DNA from: Aspidapion aeneum
Taxonomy: Eukaryota; Arthropoda; Insecta; Coleoptera; Brentidae
NCBI GenBank assembly: GCA_963576565.1
Contig: OY755042.1
Coordinates: forward strand, 9,435,813 to 9,499,812
DNA: 64,000 bases
Direction of reading: 5' to 3'
Part shown: positions 1 through 10,270 of the stretch, in pieces
Position numbering within the stretch: the first letter of the stretch is position 1
How the letters are laid out: every line of letters starts with the position of its first letter
Made by a program: the position numbers and the translations under genes
The notes under the pieces: model-generated
The model's input: the letters and a program-made list of their open reading frames with translations, nothing else
Told to the model about the DNA's origin: nothing
Database searches by the model: none

Positions 1-365
1 CGGTATCGATAAAGGATTGATAGAAAGACTTGCAAATATACTTTCCATCACTTCTTGTGAGCACTACATCAACGAGAAAATTTTTTAAAAGTATGGTTTT
101 GAAACAGCAGAAATATCAATTTCTCTTTATGGATGGTATAAAATGAGTGCTAGCTTTCATAACTATTGATGCATGGAGCTGATATAATAAAATCACTACC
201 TTTGCCAGTAGGGCCACTGTCAGAAGATGTAATTGAGATGGCCTACAAAGAGTATAAGAAATTTCGACAATATTACTCTAGGAAAACCTGAAAAATTAAC
301 ACTAATAGCGATATATTTAACTGGATGCTGGCATGCTCTGACCCTATTGTGACCAGTTAGCGAAA
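1..365 (+). pseudogene. Decayed fragment of a recurrent transposon-associated gene
   Basis: Reading in broken frames gives a segment resembling a protein family found repeatedly in insect genomes and usually annotated as uncharacterised: a stretch ending in SLYGWYKMSAS, then an HGADII-like segment, then LPLPVGPLSEDVIEMAYKEY, and after an in-frame stop KINTNSDIFNWMLACSDPIV. Family members I recall carry HGA, LP-GQLSEE and SDP-I-S blocks in this order. The copy has at least two stops and one frameshift (near 88 and in the HGADII region), and it enters from outside the window. It is therefore a 5'-incomplete pseudogene. The function of the family is not known to me; many copies look transposon-borne. 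The assignment rests on remembered similarity. Confidence 0.55.
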
Positions 366-711
366 AAAACGAGAAAAGTTATTAAAAAGAGTGGTGTTAA
401 GTATGCTAAGGCTGCCAATCTTCTATGGTGGAGAAGGTAATGAAGATGGTAAATATAAGGACGACGCAATTGTTTTCTTTAATTAAAATACTTATCCTCA
501 AATAACATTAATTGTGCATGTTTTTGTAACATAAATATTAAATGTATTCCTCAAAAAAAAAAAAGAATTGTTTGAAAAACATTTGGTCCGTTTTTTGGCC
601 CAGGGTATCAAAGTTGGGAGGGCCTGAGGCCTCCAGGCTCCTCCTTAGTTCCGCCTATGGATAGAGTTAAATAATAAACAAAAAGAAGCAGCTGACTAAT
701 ATTAAGTATAT
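366..711. other. Intergenic, nothing recognised
   Basis: AT-rich sequence with an A run near 550-565. No gene, RNA or repeat boundary is visible before the foldback element that follows. Confidence 0.5.
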
Positions 712-720
712 AGTTGATAT

Positions 721-1096
721 GGGCGGCGGATAAAAGGTCGAAAGTACAAAAGGTCGAAAGTACAAAGGTCGAAAAAATAAGGTCGAAAATACAAAAGGTC
801 GAAAGTTCAAAAGGTCGAAAGTACAAAAGGTCGAAAATACAAAAAGTCGAAAATACAAAAGGTCGAAAATACCAAAGGTCGAAAGTACAAAAGGTCGAAA
901 GTACAAAAGGTCGAAAGTACAAAAGGTCGAAAGTAAAAAAGGTCGAAAGTACAAAAGGTTTGTACTTTCGACCTTTTGTACTTTCGACCTTTTGTACTTT
1001 CGACCTTTTGTATTTTCGACCTTATTTTTTCGACCTTATTTTTTCGACCTTTTGTACTTTCGACCTTTGGTACTTTCGACCTTTTAGCCGCCGCCC
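721..1096. mobile_element. Foldback-type element with satellite arms and 9-bp TSD
   Basis: The element begins GGGCGGCGG and ends with the complement CCGCCGCCC. It is bounded by a perfect 9-bp direct duplication, AGTTGATAT, at 712-720 and 1097-1105. Both arms are tandem copies of a 15-16 bp unit, approximately AAAGGTCGAAAGTACA on the left (about 730-957) and its reverse complement on the right (about 958-1085), so the whole unit can fold into one long hairpin. The left arm has more repeats than the right. This matches Foldback elements, whose inverted termini are made of short subrepeats; Drosophila FB makes 9-bp duplications. Long frames on both strands across it are by-products of the repeat, not genes. 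Confidence 0.9.
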
Positions 1097-1105
1097 AGTT
1101 GATAT

Positions 1106-1435
1106 TGTATTACATTGGCAACGCCTCATAGCTATGGTAAACCAAATTTTACGGCAAAATCTAAGTAAAGAAGCCTTAAAAAATTAGTGTTTCACTTTGT
1201 ACATGCAGTGTGCCGCTCGGGGTTTAATGTTCGAAGGATAAAACACTAAGACCTTTTAAAGGAGAGTTCAAATAGGTACTTACCTAATAAATAAAGATCC
1301 GAAACTTAAAAGAGGAGCCAAAATTATATTAAAATGTGCGCAAATATAGATGTATAAAGCTCCGTCGTAATTTGTTTGACATAAACAGTCAAAAAAACAA
1401 CGAATAGGAAACGTCAAAGCCCGGCTAAATCAATA
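1106..1435. other. Intergenic, nothing recognised
   Basis: No coding, RNA or repeat signal seen between the foldback duplication and the next MITE. Confidence 0.5.
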
Positions 1436-1712
1436 CAGAATTATTGAAATAAAGTCAGGCTATAATAGTGCCAGGCACAATTTTGACACCTTCACATTGT
1501 AATATCAGCTGTGATCTTTGAACACATGGCCTTTGTTTACTATATGAGCCGGAATAAATAGTGCCTTCTTTTATTACTTGAAAATAAATGACGAAAGTTT
1601 TAAATTCGACTTTGGTATGTCAATTTTGAAGGATAATCTGTCAGTTTTCAATGTGAATGTATTAAAATAGTGCCTGGCACAATTATAGCCTGGCTGTATT
1701 TCAATAATTCAC
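1436..1712. mobile_element. 277-bp TA-flanked MITE, copy 1 (divergent)
   Basis: The element has inverted ends GAATTATTGAAATAAAGTCA and the complement of GAATTATTGAAATACAGCCA. It lies between TA dinucleotides at 1434-1435 and 1713-1714. Length and internal layout match two other copies in this window (17778-18054 and 52614-52891), including an inner motif close to TTGACATACCAAA(G) seen here as TTTGGTATGTCAATTTTGA. It has no coding capacity. The TA duplication and subterminal inverted repeats point to a Tc1/mariner-mobilised non-autonomous element. This copy is the most diverged of the three. Confidence 0.8.
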
Positions 1713-1714
1713 TA

Positions 1715-2266
1715 ATATGTTCGTAACAACGAGATAAAAGTATATATGTTCCTTCCTAATGAAATCGTTTAAAAGAAGACATCAATCAAAAGCAACTAAA
1801 ATAGTAAGCTAATGACTAATTAGTGCAGTGCCTCATTTTGTGAATCAATAAAAAAATTAAAGGAAGTGCGTGCCACTGTATTAATCCCTCTACTCCCTTC
1901 CCGCCCATCAAGGTTTTGATGACGCGGTGTCACTTTAATACAATATCAACTATAGTTAAATTGTTTTTACCAACACATTTTTCGTTAATGTCAAATCTGA
2001 TGAAGATACCGGTGCGGTATAATCGCTTTAACATGGAACAACGTCGACCGTGTGGAAAATAATCGTTCTCAAAGGTGCTTTTAAGCTTATTGACGGGATA
2101 TCGTTTGAAATCGGTCAGGGAAAAGGTTAAATCCAGGATCAATTTGTTTCTGTCATAAAAGCCACAAAACATCAATTTGGGCTTACATATTCAACGATCA
2201 AAGCTAGACACACCAGATTTATAGCTTGAAACCTGGCTTACTATGACATGACTAATTTTTTTTTAT
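1715..2266. other. Intergenic, nothing recognised
   Basis: An 81-codon minus-strand frame at 1930-2175 has no recognisable motif and no composition shift. I do not call it a gene. Confidence 0.45.
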
Positions 2267-2494
2267 AAAAAACACCCAACTGCTAAATTTACTTGTAACT
2301 ACTAGTCGCAGTTGGATACAAAATTGATAGGTATACCTACAATGTACCACATGCTTCAACTTTTAGTTCTGATGTCCAAAGCGCACTTACGAAATTATTA
2401 TACAGTTTTGTATTTTTATGAATCAAGTTATTGGATAAATTTGTACTCAACTGCGACGTAGTCATAAGTAAATTTAGCAGTTGGGTGTTTTTTT
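2267..2494. mobile_element. MITE with about 45-bp terminal inverted repeats
   Basis: The left end ACACCCAACTGCTAAATTTA and the right end TAAATTTAGCAGTTGGGTGT are exact complements, and pairing continues inward through TACTTGTAACTAC versus GTAGTCATAAGTA and CGCAGTTGGATACA versus TGTACTCAACTGCG. The interior is about 130 bp of non-coding AT-rich DNA. The element sits in poly-T sequence, so the target duplication cannot be read with certainty. The superfamily is undetermined. Confidence 0.8.
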
Positions 2495-2699
2495 TTAATT
2501 AATTTTTTTTTTATTTCCAACTTTTAGGTTTAATTCTTATTCAGCATTATTAGAAGCACTATACATTTACAATTCATTTAGATTTACCCAAAATGTAGGT
2601 GTAGATTTTCTGTGTGAAAGGTATAGCTGCAACTATTACTAATAAGGAGGGTGGGGAGAAGAGAGTGAGAGGAAGGGATAAACTAGTAAAATAATGTTG

Positions 2700-3420
2700 G
2701 GAAAAAAGTCTTAAAGCGTGTGCAGAAAGAATTTTTGAAATCGCTCTATATTTGTGAAAATTTCATTGTCTACAATCGACTATAGAACATCATTTTTGAT
2801 GATGAGGGCTTGGCTTTTAAGATAATCGGGTAAAACATGTGACCAACATGTGGTTTTTAAAATTTTTTTACATTTTTTCAATAAACGAATTCCGCTGAAA
2901 AGTTTGGCATTCGTCTGACCCCACTAGCTTATACATTGTTAAAAAGGGAATTTTATTTTATATAATAAAGTGTTGAATAAGTTTTTTCCCAAAGAGCTTA
3001 GTTTTTGAGAAAATTGGAGAAAACTTGTAAAACAATTGGTAAGTTTAGTAATTTTTCAAAATTGATGCAATTTACGGACGACCCTAAATTGTTATAAATA
3101 AAAATAATATTGATGTGTTTACATCGTTTTAAAGGACATCCCATTGTCTACAATCGACTACAAGATACAGTTTTTGATAGTGCTTAGTTTTCAAGAAAAT
3201 CGGGTAAAGCATGTAATAAACATGTTTCTTAATTTAATTTTTTTAAATCACCTCACCGGACGTCGCTAACGAGTTTATCATTGGTCGTACCCCACTGGCC
3301 AATACATTGTTAAAAAGAAAATTTTATTGTCTATGATAAAGGTAATTGCATAATTTTCCCTAGAAAGCTTAGTTTATGAGAAAATTTGAAGAAAACCTTA
3401 AGATCTCAGGTTTTGGGGGG
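2700..3420. repeat. Two-copy tandem repeat, period about 375 bp
   Basis: Landmarks recur at a constant offset. GTCTACAATCGACTA occurs at 2768 and 3146, TACATTGTTAAAAAG at 2932 and 3303, and GCTTAGTTT(T/A)TGAGAAAAT near 2996 and 3366. The copies are diverged by substitutions and small indels. A short plus-strand frame at 3376-3636 lies partly in the second copy and is not supported as a gene. Confidence 0.75.
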
Positions 3421-4970
3421 TTTTTGGGGGTTTTTGCAGCAAAAAACACATGTTTTATTTATTTATTCAGATATTCGAACACGACTATAAGAAAAGGGGG
3501 GATAAAAAAAATTGGACCAAAACTTGGCTTGCCAAAATCCAGATCGTTAATCTGTGACCTCTTGTCAGCTAGAATCCATTGTCAAACTGCGGTCCTCATA
3601 TTTTGCATACTCAACTACCTACAGCGCCTTCACTAGGTATAATGTATTCGCTGGTGTGTCTACCCTAACAAAAAGCCAAAAGATTTGATATAGTGAAAAA
3701 AAAGCATGTATGCCTTTTTTATTCAACCAACAATACATTGATAACGTCGTTAAAGGGAAAAGTGCACCCGTTCAAAAAAAAAATCAAAAACACATGTATA
3801 ATAATGACGTAATTAAGGTTTTTTGTGTCTTATTTGGAGATAAGTAAAATGCAAAATATCCAAATGGTAACCGGAAGTTAAATTATTAAATCAACGAACT
3901 ACAGGTAAAGTTCGATTTATTTATCAAAAAATTTTAAAAAATTATATAAATATTTTTAATTTTGTTAATTTTTTTAATAATTTTCTATTAAATGCCATTT
4001 TAGGGTAAATATTTTTTAGTTGGGAAGGTATTAGATACTTCACGGTTTTGTTTACTTTAACCACAGCGGCCAAGTATACTTTGCAATCGAATATACCTCA
4101 AAGAGTTTACTTTGAAATCGAATATACCAAAGAGTTATTTATAGGTATTTTTACTCGCTTTGTACAAACTCATTGATATTTAAATATTGTTTTTTTTTAG
4201 GGAATTAAGATGTCTTCGAAACGTAATTCATATGAATCTCATGTGGTCTTATGTGTTAAATTACACCATGTGGATTATCAGTCTTGTTGAGGTAAGTAAT
4301 TAATTTTTACAATTTTTAACCTATTTTAGAAAACAAACATCCAAAAATTTTTGATATTCTTAATCTTAGCTTGTACTTTTGTTTTAACATAATTCGTTCC
4401 TAAAAAAAAGTGAGCCTTATACTGTTTACCCACTCTAATTTAAGAAATTCAGTAAAAATCGGCTGTATAATTTAGAAAAAAAAGAGTTAACTAAATACAT
4501 AAATCTGCTATAGAGTGATGACTTAAACTAAACCACTTCATACAGCGTTGATTTACACATAAGCGTAACGTGTAAAACAAACAAAAAAACTTACCGTTTT
4601 CGTCGATTTTTTTAAGGGCGCCCTTTTCAGTCTTCGAAACCCCCGCCCCTTAAGTCACGCTACGCCGCTGTGGAAATGGTTTACGTTATCGCTTTTAATT
4701 TTGGTTAAGGAGGGGCCTTACCTTTTTGTCCGGGGTGGCAAAACTGCTAGGGTCGCCCCTGCAAGCAGATAGCTTAGGACGGAGGGGGGCATGAATCCTA
4801 TGCCCCCCCCATTATGATCGCCAGTGTTGGTTCAGGTCTAAAAAAAATTTTCCCATATAGTTGCTGTTTTTGGTATAAATTATTATCGTCTCATGGTAAG
4901 CCAGAGCCACCACGAGACAAATACCAAAAAGATATGTATGATTTTGTTATAGGGGAAGGACGGTTAAAAT
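3421..4970. other. AT-rich stretch; fragment of an hAT-like end near 4640-4675
   Basis: No gene is visible. A short local duplication, AATCGAATATACC, occurs around 4085-4130. At 4655-4675 the string CACGCTACGCCGCTG equals the right end of the hAT-like MITE at 18664-19058, but I see no matching left end, so it is probably a truncated copy. G- and C-runs around 4775-4810 look like debris of similar elements. Confidence 0.45.
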
Positions 4971-4974
4971 GGCG

Positions 4975-5155
4975 AACCTAAGCGAAAAAAGCGCATATCA
5001 AAACAGCGCTTTTAAAAACAGCGCGTGTTCAGAATAGCGCGTGTTTAAAATACCACGTTTCAGAAGAGCGCGTGTTCAAAATTGCGCATATCAAAATAGC
5101 GCGTGTTGATAATACCGCGTGTTCATAAGAGCGCATATAAAAATAGGGCGTGAAA
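4975..5155. repeat. Short-unit tandem array (AGCGCGTGTTCAAAAT type)
   Basis: About ten degenerate units of 17-20 bp are visible, of the form (A)GCGC(GTGTTCA/ATATCA)AAAT. Related units in the opposite orientation occur at about 38775-38870 and 53035-53125. The structure resembles a single arm of a foldback element, but no second arm is found nearby. A frame overlapping its right end is not a gene. Confidence 0.7.
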
Positions 5156-5164
5156 TAATCCGAT

Positions 5165-5575
5165 GGCTTGCCATGCTTAACGCAAATATATATATTTCGA
5201 CCTTAGAGTAATAAAAATATAAAGAGAAGTAATCAACCGCGGCGGCCCCGTGTAAATTTTTCCTATTCGTGGCGGTCATTCCTGAAAACTTAGAATTTAC
5301 AGAATCCTCGACGATGGCAACATGGCTGCGTCACTGGAATCATCTCGCAAAAACCAAACCACTTCTTGTTTATTTTTACGTCCAACTAAGTTTTTTTATC
5401 CAAAAATAAAACTCAACACACAGTAAAAAAATGCCAAAAATTCAATACACCGAGTCCGACGGCCAAGACAACAATGCATTTACTACAAACACATGTTACT
5501 GTCAGTGTCGACCTTAGAGCTTAGGAAAATCTGGGCTAACCGTTCACGACTTGAGGACCCACCTCAATAAACTTT
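5165..5575 (-). repeat. Dispersed repeat, copy A (uninterrupted)
   Basis: The reverse complement of this stretch matches 50583-50903 followed by 52413-52510. Shared landmarks are ATTCTAAGTTTT, AATTTTTGGTGTTTTTTTTA-like (here GCATTTTTTTACTG), and the block encoding GTCCGACGG...CATGTTAC. It is the unoccupied form of a site that in copy B holds a 1.5-kb TTAA-flanked element. In the plus orientation both copies keep a peptide-like segment (PKIQ-T-SDGQ-N-AFTTNTCY), but with no long frame. The element class is unknown. Confidence 0.75.
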
Positions 5576-5652
5576 TTTGTTTGAAACTCGTATACTATGA
5601 TTGAGTAGAAATAAAATTTCGAACTTCCATTGTCTTTATTTATTTTAAACAT

Positions 5653-5690
5653 GACGTTTCGGTTAGTAAGTTTCTCTAACCGTTTTCAAG
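5653..5690 (-). ncRNA. Degenerate hammerhead ribozyme motif of the Penelope-like element
   Basis: Read on the minus strand, the order is TTGAAAA, a 6-bp stem GGTTAG/CTAACC, GAAAC, GTC. This is the type I hammerhead layout with the minimal stem III typical of Penelope-like elements. Two core positions differ from CUGANGA: C3 is U and G8 is A. G8 is a catalytic base, so self-cleavage is not expected. Its position just downstream of the Penelope nuclease coding remnant fits the known location of these ribozymes in such elements. Confidence 0.6.
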
Positions 5691-5769
5691 TTTAAACTAA
5701 ACCATCCAGCCTAAAGGCTACTACTTATACTACTTGTTGTGTAGTCGGGTGTGACGACCTGCCACCTTT

Positions 5770-6455
5770 TTTTAATTCTAAGACGCTTGTTTTCCTTAAG
5801 GTGTGGTTTCCATATGTTTGGTATGTCCGTGCTTGGTTGATTGAAAACTTCTTCATTCTGCATTATAAACGCAGCTTCAATAAACTTTCGTTTTCGCCAA
5901 TGTCACTCCTTATGCAAAACTTTAGCTTCAGACCATTGAATCATGTGATCATTTGACCATACATGATCCGCTAAACCGGATTTTTCAATATCCCCTAATT
6001 GGGTACTTTTTAGATGTTCATTTACTCTAACATGGCACAGGGGATTTGGTAAATACATTCCTTGACTATTCGTCTTATATTTTCTGAAACCCCTTGAACA
6101 TATTATTTTGAGAATTTGCTACTTTTGGTTTGTTTATAAGATCGTTGAGTTTATTAATTTCTCGGAATAACCATTTTGTTTTAAGTAGGTTTCCTATATA
6201 CAATGGTTTAAATGTTTCTCTCTATTCGTTTGACAAGAACATCCAAAAAAGGTAAGGCTGAATCTTTTTCAATCTCCATTGTGCATTTGATTGTTGGTCG
6301 ACTACCATTCAGAAGATGTAGAAAATTCGGCAGGTTGTCATCATTTTCTGGCAATATAATAAATGTGTCATCCATGTATCGTAGCCATAATTTTGATTTA
6401 ACTCTTGCTGTGTTGATCGCATGGTCCTCGAAGCACTCCATGTAGATGTTTGCGC
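5770..6455 (-). pseudogene. Penelope-like element remnant: reverse transcriptase plus GIY-YIG nuclease
   Basis: At 6208-6441 the minus strand encodes MECFEDHAINTA, then LWLRYMDDTFIILPENDD, then a segment ending DSALPFLDVLVKR. This is the Penelope reverse-transcriptase core; the Y-M-D-D box is intact. Downstream (about 6030 to 5780), in shifted frame and with one stop, comes CHVRVNEHLKSTQLGDIEKS, then LADHVWSNDHMIQW, then KRKFIEAAFIMQNEEVFNQP. This matches the C-terminal half of the GIY-YIG endonuclease carried by Penelope-like elements. Upstream of about 6455 similarity stops abruptly, so most of the reverse transcriptase is missing. The copy is dead: 5'-truncated and frameshifted. Penelope elements integrate by target priming with the GIY-YIG nuclease. 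Confidence 0.88.
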
Positions 6456-6724
6456 GTAAAACTTATTTTTTGGTAAGTAAGCTTTCCAATCCTCCTTTTG
6501 GGAAATCGGTATTAAACCTACCCCTGGTCAAATTATCGCAATTAAATCAAAAACCATAGAGACACCACCATTTTCCACACAAAAAATGTTACACAAAAAT
6601 ATTTTTTTTTTCGAAAAAATTCTTTTTGTAAAAGTAGTATTTCAAAAAGTACTTTTTGAAAAAAAGTTTTAGATTTTTTTAAAAATATTTGTAGAGTATA
6701 AGAAATGAATAAAATTGCAAACTT

Positions 6725-6815
6725 GAACCACGGCGGCGGCGAATCGCCCCGGCGGGAAATTGGGTCGGTGGCAAGTTGGGTGGAGGGAGAATTGGTTCAG
6801 CTGCGAATTGTCATA
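6725..6815. repeat. GC-rich short-repeat patch, foldback-arm-like
   Basis: A sharp island of GC-rich degenerate units (GGCGGCGAATCGCC, GGGAAATTGGGTCGGTGG, CAAGTTGGGTGG, GCTGCGAATTGTC) lies in AT-rich DNA. Similar unit types form the arms at 24549-25105 and at 45811-45960/50477-50540. Only one arm is seen here. Confidence 0.55.
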
Positions 6816-7382
6816 TTCCCTAAAACTATTTTTTAAATATATTATATCAGATCAAATATAAGTTACAACATCGCTTTCTTAAGAAATATTATCTAAGAAA
6901 AACGAAGAACAAACATTTTCTCGACGCAAACAATGCCTTCCCAAGCTATTGTTTTTCGGGTCAGCATACAGGGTACTTCAAAATATCACGAAGTTTTTAG
7001 TGTTAATAACTATGTTCTCGGGAAAAATTACGTAACGCAATAATTCAGGATTTTTGACCCCCCTTCCTCCTTCACGCATTTTTAATAAAAAATACATCAA
7101 AATTTCACTAAGTATATCGCAAGGCTAAACCCACCACCGCCCTTCCCCCTTGAACATTATGTTATTTAAGAATGGCCCCTACATACAAGCTCATCCTTCA
7201 AGGTGGGCATAGATCTTTCAATTGCAGATAAACTTATGGATCCAGATTTTTGCCCAAGAAATGTGATGATTAGAAGATTCAATTTTGGCGGTAGGAGAAT
7301 CCAAAATTGTCAGAATGTGGGAAATTTTTAAAGCATGCCTCCAAAAAGGCTTCAATAGTAAAACTTTCATTATACTATCAAA
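6816..7382. other. Intergenic, nothing recognised
   Basis: AT-rich, with no supported frame or repeat boundary. Confidence 0.45.
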
Positions 7383-10169
7383 ATGTTTGTAGTAATAAAA
7401 ACAAAAAAAAATGATGTCCAGCAAACAGCTGTAATAGATCAATATGATGTATTTCTTTTTACAGAAACCTGGTTGGATGATTTAATAACACCTGATATGT
7501 TGGGATTAGGTAATTATAATGTTTTTAAATGTGATCGTTCTCAGAATACCAGTAATTGTGAGAGAGGGGGTGGCGTCATGATTGCTATTAAAAAATGCTA
7601 TTGCTCTGTTGTTCTTGATTCTGATGACTGTATTGAAAATTTGTTTATTAGAGTTACTATTGGAAACAAAACAGTACTATTAGGTTGTGTCTATCTATCC
7701 CCATCTACACCTTGCGAAAAATATAAAGCATATTGTGACTCAGTTGAAGATATTTTGTGCAGTCAAAAATTTGATCATATATTTTTGCTTGGCGATTTCA
7801 ACTTGCCTAGGATACATTGGTGCAATATGGAAAATGGTTGTTGGGCAACTGGTCAAATGAATAATAAGTCTGAATGTATTTCCGACTTTTTTTCTTTTTT
7901 GAATTTTTTTCAGCACAACAAGGTACCAAATATATATGGTAATACTCTAGATTTAGTTTTTAGCAATCAAAATAACTTAAGTGTAGTAGTAGTAAATGAT
8001 CCATTTATAAGATTAGATCAGAAGCATCCAGCATTGGAGATAAATATTGACATTCAGCCAGAGCAACCATCTCTTTCTTTTGATTATGAATTTTACAATT
8101 TCAAATATGCAAATTATGAAGGCATCAATCATCATTTAGCATGCTCCAACTGGGATGATATGTTTGAATCAGATATCAATACTATGGTTGATAAATTTTA
8201 TAATGAACTTCAATATACAATAGATAAGTTTGTGCCAATTTGTCGGGCAAAGAAGTCAAATTTTCCAAGCTGGATGCCAAATAATTTAAAAGAATTGATA
8301 ATTACCAAAAAAATTTTGCACAAGGAATACAAAGAGAGTGGCTCGATCGATGACTATATCAAGTTTATGACATCACGTCGTGACTGTAAAGAATCATACA
8401 AACAGTCTCGGGAATTATTTATCAACAATCTAGAAATAAATATGCAAGTCAATCCAAATGAATTTTGGAGATATGCAAAAAATAAAAACAATTCCAGTTC
8501 CTTACCTAATACTATGTCATATGGTAATGAAACATCTTCAGATGCACAAGATATAGCCAACATGTTTGCCACTTTTTTTGGCGATGTTTATGAATCTGAT
8601 TTAGAAAATGACATTGATTTTGAGGTTAATCATGGCATACCCTCCGACTTAAACTTATGTGATATAAATATAGATTTAATTGATGTATATAATGCAATAG
8701 AAAAACTCAAAAGATCTCTAGGAAAAGGCCCCGATGGCATTCCTCGGGATTTCATATATAACTGTAGGTTTATTTTGGCGCCAGTTTTACACAAAATATT
8801 TACTAAGTCATTATCATTAGGGGAATTTCCAGAAAAATGGAAGATTAGCTTCTTAACTCCCATATTTAAAAGTGGTAATAAGGAAAAAATCGAAAATTAT
8901 CGTGGGATCTCGAAAATAAGTTTATTTAGCAAAATATTTGAACATATAGTAACAAATAAAATAACTCCTTTATTATCACCTCTTCTCTGCCAAGAACAAC
9001 ATGGGTTTCAGAGAGGTAAATCGACAGTAAGTAATCTTCTTATTTACACAGAATATATATCTGAGGCTTTGGAGAGCCGTTGTCAGGTGGATGCAATCCA
9101 CACGGATTTCTCTAAAGCCTTTGATAAAATTAACCATAGGATCCTCTTAAGTAAGTTAAAACATCATGGCTTCTCTGGAGGGTTCTTTAGATGGATTATG
9201 AGCTACCTAAGCAAAAGAAGTCAAATTGTTAATATAAATAATATTCATTCATTTAGAATTGAAGTTTGCTCAGGAGTGCCTCAAGGGGGACATTTGTCAC
9301 CACTTTTATTTAATTTATTTATCAATGATCTCTATTTCTGTGTAAAAAACTGTAAATTCTTACTGTTTGCAGATGATTTTAAATTATATTTAGTAATTGG
9401 ATGTCATCAAGATTGCCTATTAATTCAAGAGGATTTAGACTGCTTTAATTTATGGTGCCAAAATAACAAGTTATCATTGAACTTAAACAAATGTAGTGTC
9501 ATGAGATATTTCAGAATTCATAAACCAATAATATTTGACTACATCTTAAATTCTACTACTTTAAACAGTGTGGATCAAATTAAGGACTTAGGTGTTATTT
9601 TTGATCAAAAAATTGAATTTAATTTGCACATTGAAAATATTTGCAACAAAAGTCTACGAGTGTTAGGGTTTATATCGCATACTTTAGAGGAATTCAATAA
9701 CGTATATTGCTTTAAATTGTTGTACTGTTCTCTGGTGCGATCATTGATTGAGTATGCTAGTCAAATTTGGAATCCACACTATTTTAAATATATAGATATG
9801 TTAGAAAAAATTCAGCGTAGGTTTTTAAGGTTAATAAACTACAAGCTAAGAATACCAAAAGATCATATTGACTACATATCTCTACAGAGTTTATTGAGTA
9901 TTCAATCTTTGGAAAAGCGGAGGTTTATGATGGATACCAGGTTACTGTTTAAAATTATAAATAATAATGTTGATTGTCCTAAATTATTAGAAATGATCTC
10001 TTTTCAAGTTCCACAAAGACAGACTAGAAATTATTCTTTATTGTTTGTGCAATTTCATAGAACTGCACATGGGATAAACTCTCCTCTTACTAGAATGGCA
10101 AATTCTAGTAACTTTACAACAATTCAACAAGTTTGTGAAAAAATTTGCTCAATAATTATTACTACATAA
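7383..10169 (+). CDS. LINE ORF2: endonuclease/reverse transcriptase, 928 aa, N-terminally truncated
   Basis: This is the only long intact frame in the window. Residues about 20-260 are an apurinic-type (EEP) endonuclease: FLFTETW with the catalytic Glu near 28, GGGVMIA near 63, LLGDFNLPRIHW near 134, and DQKHPALEI with the catalytic His near 240. The first beta strand with its conserved Asn is missing, so the natural start lay upstream and the ATG used here is probably fortuitous. Residues about 440-700 are the reverse transcriptase: GKGPDGIPRDF, ENYRGIS, HGFQRGKST, TDFSKAFDKINH with the first catalytic Asp, GVPQGGHLSPLLFNLFINDL, and LLFADDFKLYL with the catalytic pair. The C-terminus has the usual EYASQIWNPHY thumb segment. 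There are no stops or frameshifts, suggesting a young insertion. It looks like the Jockey/CR1 group; the exact clade is not determined. No ORF1 or RNase H is present. Confidence 0.93.
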   Translation: MFVVIKTKKNDVQQTAVIDQYDVFLFTETWLDDLITPDMLGLGNYNVFKCDRSQNTSNCERGGGVMIAIKKCYCSVVLDSDDCIENLFIRVTIGNKTVLLGCVYLSPSTPCEKYKAYCDSVEDILCSQKFDHIFLLGDFNLPRIHWCNMENGCWATGQMNNKSECISDFFSFLNFFQHNKVPNIYGNTLDLVFSNQNNLSVVVVNDPFIRLDQKHPALEINIDIQPEQPSLSFDYEFYNFKYANYEGINHHLACSNWDDMFESDINTMVDKFYNELQYTIDKFVPICRAKKSNFPSWMPNNLKELIITKKILHKEYKESGSIDDYIKFMTSRRDCKESYKQSRELFINNLEINMQVNPNEFWRYAKNKNNSSSLPNTMSYGNETSSDAQDIANMFATFFGDVYESDLENDIDFEVNHGIPSDLNLCDINIDLIDVYNAIEKLKRSLGKGPDGIPRDFIYNCRFILAPVLHKIFTKSLSLGEFPEKWKISFLTPIFKSGNKEKIENYRGISKISLFSKIFEHIVTNKITPLLSPLLCQEQHGFQRGKSTVSNLLIYTEYISEALESRCQVDAIHTDFSKAFDKINHRILLSKLKHHGFSGGFFRWIMSYLSKRSQIVNINNIHSFRIEVCSGVPQGGHLSPLLFNLFINDLYFCVKNCKFLLFADDFKLYLVIGCHQDCLLIQEDLDCFNLWCQNNKLSLNLNKCSVMRYFRIHKPIIFDYILNSTTLNSVDQIKDLGVIFDQKIEFNLHIENICNKSLRVLGFISHTLEEFNNVYCFKLLYCSLVRSLIEYASQIWNPHYFKYIDMLEKIQRRFLRLINYKLRIPKDHIDYISLQSLLSIQSLEKRRFMMDTRLLFKIINNNVDCPKLLEMISFQVPQRQTRNYSLLFVQFHRTAHGINSPLTRMANSSNFTTIQQVCEKICSIIITT

Positions 10170-10270
10170 TACTGTTAGTTATAGTTCATACTATTGTAAG
10201 TTAAATTTTTGTAAATGGCATGACCGTTGAAAATAAAAAATAAAAAAAAATAAATAAAAAAATAAAAAAA
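7400..10270 (+). mobile_element. 5'-truncated non-LTR retrotransposon with A-rich tail
   Basis: The element starts abruptly inside the endonuclease domain, and there is no upstream ORF1. After the stop at 10167-10169 comes a short 3' UTR and a tail of AAATAAAA-type repeats (about 10230-10270). Loss of the 5' end and an A-rich 3' tail are signatures of target-primed reverse transcription. A shared AAAAAAATG at both flanks could be the target duplication but is too simple in sequence to rely on. Confidence 0.85.

Noticed and set aside
608..1187. Long frames on both strands rich in STFCTFDL or KVESTKGRK repeats
   Set aside because: They are translations of the foldback element's short tandem units, not proteins.
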